A stretch of 5,979 nucleotides of DNA from Bacteroidota bacterium (lineage in GTDB: Bacteria > Bacteroidota > Kryptoniia > Kryptoniales > JAKASW01), in NCBI GenBank assembly GCA_021796055.1, contig JAJYOS010000438.1, positions 1 to 5,979 of the forward strand, written 5' to 3'. Every line of letters begins with the position of its first letter. Within the stretch, counting starts at the first letter, position 1. The notes beneath the pieces were generated by a model. It did not search any database. It saw only the letters and a program-made list of their open reading frames with translations, and was not told the DNA's origin. The position numbers and the translations under genes were made by a program. Positions 4,245-5,979 of this stretch are shown piece by piece.

Positions 4245-5979
4245 TTAATTTCTCCAGAGATACTGGAGCTTTATGAAGAACTGTCGTTCAGTCTGCACTA
4301 TGCCGTAAGGTTCTCCGTAATATTCCATGCTGTGCGTCGATCCGGCATAGAATATCGTGAATGGGTTGAGCTTGAAACTGAAGAGAGGGTCGAGCTCGAT
4401 CTGTTTCTGGAACTGGTCGTATTGTCCCACCAGTCGGATGAATATTGTATTACTGAACTGATAAATTCCCACGAGCCTCGAGATGTAGCCGTCGAAGAGC
4501 AGTTCACCGCCAACAACGTTCGAAAGCCGCGACCTCGAATAATCCAATGTCAGTGAGAGTCTGTCGGTAGGCTTCAGAATCACTTCGGCGCTGAGGTTGT
4601 GACCTCTCCCTAACGCCGGCGGATCGTTGCGGTAAATGAATCTGCCGACCTCTCCGTTTATACTCGCCGACAGCCAGCTGATTGGATTAGAATAGAGATT
4701 GAATTCCCATCTATTCACCCGGACGAAATTTACCGAGTTGAATAGCTCGTCGTTGACGAGAAGGTAATTGACGTTCAACTGCGTCTGGCTCTTCAGATTT
4801 ATGAAGATGCCCGGAACGACCCACCTCTCTTTTCGAGCACCCTGGTAATCGAAATGCAGGCCCGATTCCAGGTCGAGACCCCAGTTGTCGATGAGCGGAG
4901 TGTTTGGATAGAATGCAAGCGTATGGTCCATGTCCACGGTTCGCAGATCGTTCGAGAAGACGTATCCGTCCTCTGATTGAAAAGTCGGCGAGAAATCCTT
5001 GTAAGTCACCCTAAAACTGTAGTTTCTCGCGTCTCGTCTGAAGTCTGTCTGGAATCCTGTCCCGTTGTATTCCTGACCGTCGAACGCTTTTGTGAATTTC
5101 GTGTTGCCGAAAAAAGTCGGGTCGGAAACGAGATTCGTATCGTTAAGTTCGCGAGTATTCGACACGAGGAATTGCCCGTCGAAGGTGTAGCTCCCTCCGA
5201 AGAACAGACTCCAATCGAGGCCGCCGACATAGTTGTGGGCGCGTGTAAAATTCCTGGTCGTCGCCAGTCCTCCGACAAAAGACTGCAGACCAAAATTGTA
5301 TCTGGCCCTAAGTATATTCGAGAACGACCTGTACGAAGTCGGGAACGTGTTATCGCCGTTGTTGTCTGAGACGCTGCCTTCCTCGCCAGCAATTATGAAA
5401 GGAGAATCCCTGTCTTCCGCCCCTAAATATGCCACGGACCACGGACCGGCTTTCTCTACGACCTTACCCGCGGCGATGGGGTTGTTTATCATCCTCGAAT
5501 AATATGCCTGTATTGTTGTCGCAAAAATATCGCTCCCATCCATGAAGAACGGGCGTTTCTCCGGATAGAACAAAGCGTAAGTATTATTGACACTTATCTG
5601 TGTGGCATCGGACTCGATCTGGCTGAAGTCAGGATTCGCGACAGCCTCCAGCGACAGGCTGGGATTGGGGGTATACTTCATACCGAGGCCGGCTCTTCCT
5701 TTGATGGGGCCGTTGGAGAATCCGGAACTTGGATTGGTATTATCGTTTATGTCTCCGCTCTCGACAGCCATTGCGTATGGGAGTAACTCAAGCGCTCCTG
5801 TCGACTGAAGACCCTCAAGACCATTCAAGGTTCCCGTCTGACATAAAACGCATGGGTCATTCAGGTTTAGTTTCACCCAGGAGATCTGAATGCGGCTTTT
5901 TCTCGGGAGGTTCCGGAAGAATTCTATTCCCCAGTTCTGAACATCCTTGGCCGGAAAACGCAGGCTCTTGAAGGGGATC
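4245..5979 (-). CDS. DUF5916 outer-membrane protein with CBM9-like domain, C-terminal part
   Basis: 577 residues are visible. The frame runs off the right edge, and the GTG at 5874-5876 is internal because the codons before it continue the family sequence (IPFKSLRFPAKDVQNWGIEF). That visible start is the end of a CBM9-like carbohydrate-binding domain. The DUF5916 domain follows, with its hallmark NPDFSQIESD at about 115 and FYPEKRPFFMDGSDIF at about 137-152. The remainder, to the end, is long beta-strand repeats of an outer-membrane barrel (FDGQFLVSNTRELND, LSLTLDYSRSRLSN). It ends QYLWRN, so the last residue is not aromatic although Tyr and Trp are close. Full members usually have about 700-850 residues, so roughly a quarter is missing. 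The family is common in Bacteroidota-type and related bacteria and has no settled function; glycan binding or uptake at the surface is a guess from the N-terminal domain. A CVLC pair sits at 43-46, between the two domains. Confidence 0.9.
   Translation of the reverse strand, partial: IPFKSLRFPAKDVQNWGIEFFRNLPRKSRIQISWVKLNLNDPCVLCQTGTLNGLEGLQSTGALELLPYAMAVESGDINDNTNPSSGFSNGPIKGRAGLGMKYTPNPSLSLEAVANPDFSQIESDATQISVNNTYALFYPEKRPFFMDGSDIFATTIQAYYSRMINNPIAAGKVVEKAGPWSVAYLGAEDRDSPFIIAGEEGSVSDNNGDNTFPTSYRSFSNILRARYNFGLQSFVGGLATTRNFTRAHNYVGGLDWSLFFGGSYTFDGQFLVSNTRELNDTNLVSDPTFFGNTKFTKAFDGQEYNGTGFQTDFRRDARNYSFRVTYKDFSPTFQSEDGYVFSNDLRTVDMDHTLAFYPNTPLIDNWGLDLESGLHFDYQGARKERWVVPGIFINLKSQTQLNVNYLLVNDELFNSVNFVRVNRWEFNLYSNPISWLSASINGEVGRFIYRNDPPALGRGHNLSAEVILKPTDRLSLTLDYSRSRLSNVVGGELLFDGYISRLVGIYQFSNTIFIRLVGQYDQFQKQIELDPLFSFKLNPFTIFYAGSTHSMEYYGEPYGIVQTERQFFIKLQYLWRN

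Noticed and set aside
4042..4248. A 68-codon frame on the + strand running into the end of the DUF5916 gene
   Set aside because: It has no Shine-Dalgarno at either possible start and no domain, and it overlaps the 3' end of a well-supported gene on the other strand.
4977..5392. Open frames of about 130 codons on both strands inside the DUF5916 gene
   Set aside because: They overlap a strongly supported coding frame, have Arg/Ser-rich shadow-like composition and lack ribosome binding sites.
5874..5876. GTG as the start codon of the DUF5916 gene
   Set aside because: The frame stays open to the right edge, and its upstream codons spell typical end-of-CBM9 sequence, so the gene is partial and this GTG is internal.

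Overview
The window is about half G+C. It carries six protein-coding genes: two partial ones at the edges and four complete ones between them. The mix points to a Gram-negative bacterium of the Bacteroidota/Chlorobiota/Ignavibacteriota-type (FCB) assemblage: beta-barrel outer-membrane proteins ending in Phe, lipoproteins with a lipobox, a PspC stub protein and a DUF5916 outer-membrane protein. Strong AGGAGG-type Shine-Dalgarno sites precede most genes. This favours a lineage that uses Shine-Dalgarno initiation, such as Ignavibacteria or relatives, over classical Bacteroidia. The lineage call is an inference from gene content, not a proof.

Left part, + strand (1-1435): the 3' end of a porin-like barrel gene is followed 15 bases later by a diheme c-type cytochrome lipoprotein. 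The two look like one operon, closed by a strong composite intrinsic terminator at 1384-1435. Together they would place an electron carrier next to an outer-membrane barrel. What the pair does cannot be read from this fragment.

Middle, + strand (1440-2390): a 64-residue PspC-domain membrane protein, then a small lipoprotein with a resemblance to the emfourin protease-inhibitor family. The lipoprotein has a near-consensus sigma70-type promoter (TTGACT-17-TAAAAT) and a perfect Shine-Dalgarno. Its gene converges on the next one, and the 145-base gap between them is packed with inverted repeats.

Middle, - strand (2533-3665): a small secreted beta-barrel protein (192 residues). Upstream of it lies an uncharacterised 120-residue exported or anchored protein with a Cys cluster. 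A terminator-like hairpin sits between the two genes, so they are probably separate transcription units, or the hairpin attenuates readthrough.

Right part, - strand: 3666-4244 is a 579-base stretch with no supportable gene. The rest, 4245-5979, is the C-terminal 577 residues of a DUF5916 protein (CBM9-like domain plus outer-membrane barrel) whose 5' end lies beyond the right edge.

I see no mobile element, CRISPR array, tRNA or rRNA. No convincing new system is present. The items most worth a second look are the porin/diheme cytochrome pair, the Cys-cluster small protein and the emfourin-like lipoprotein.
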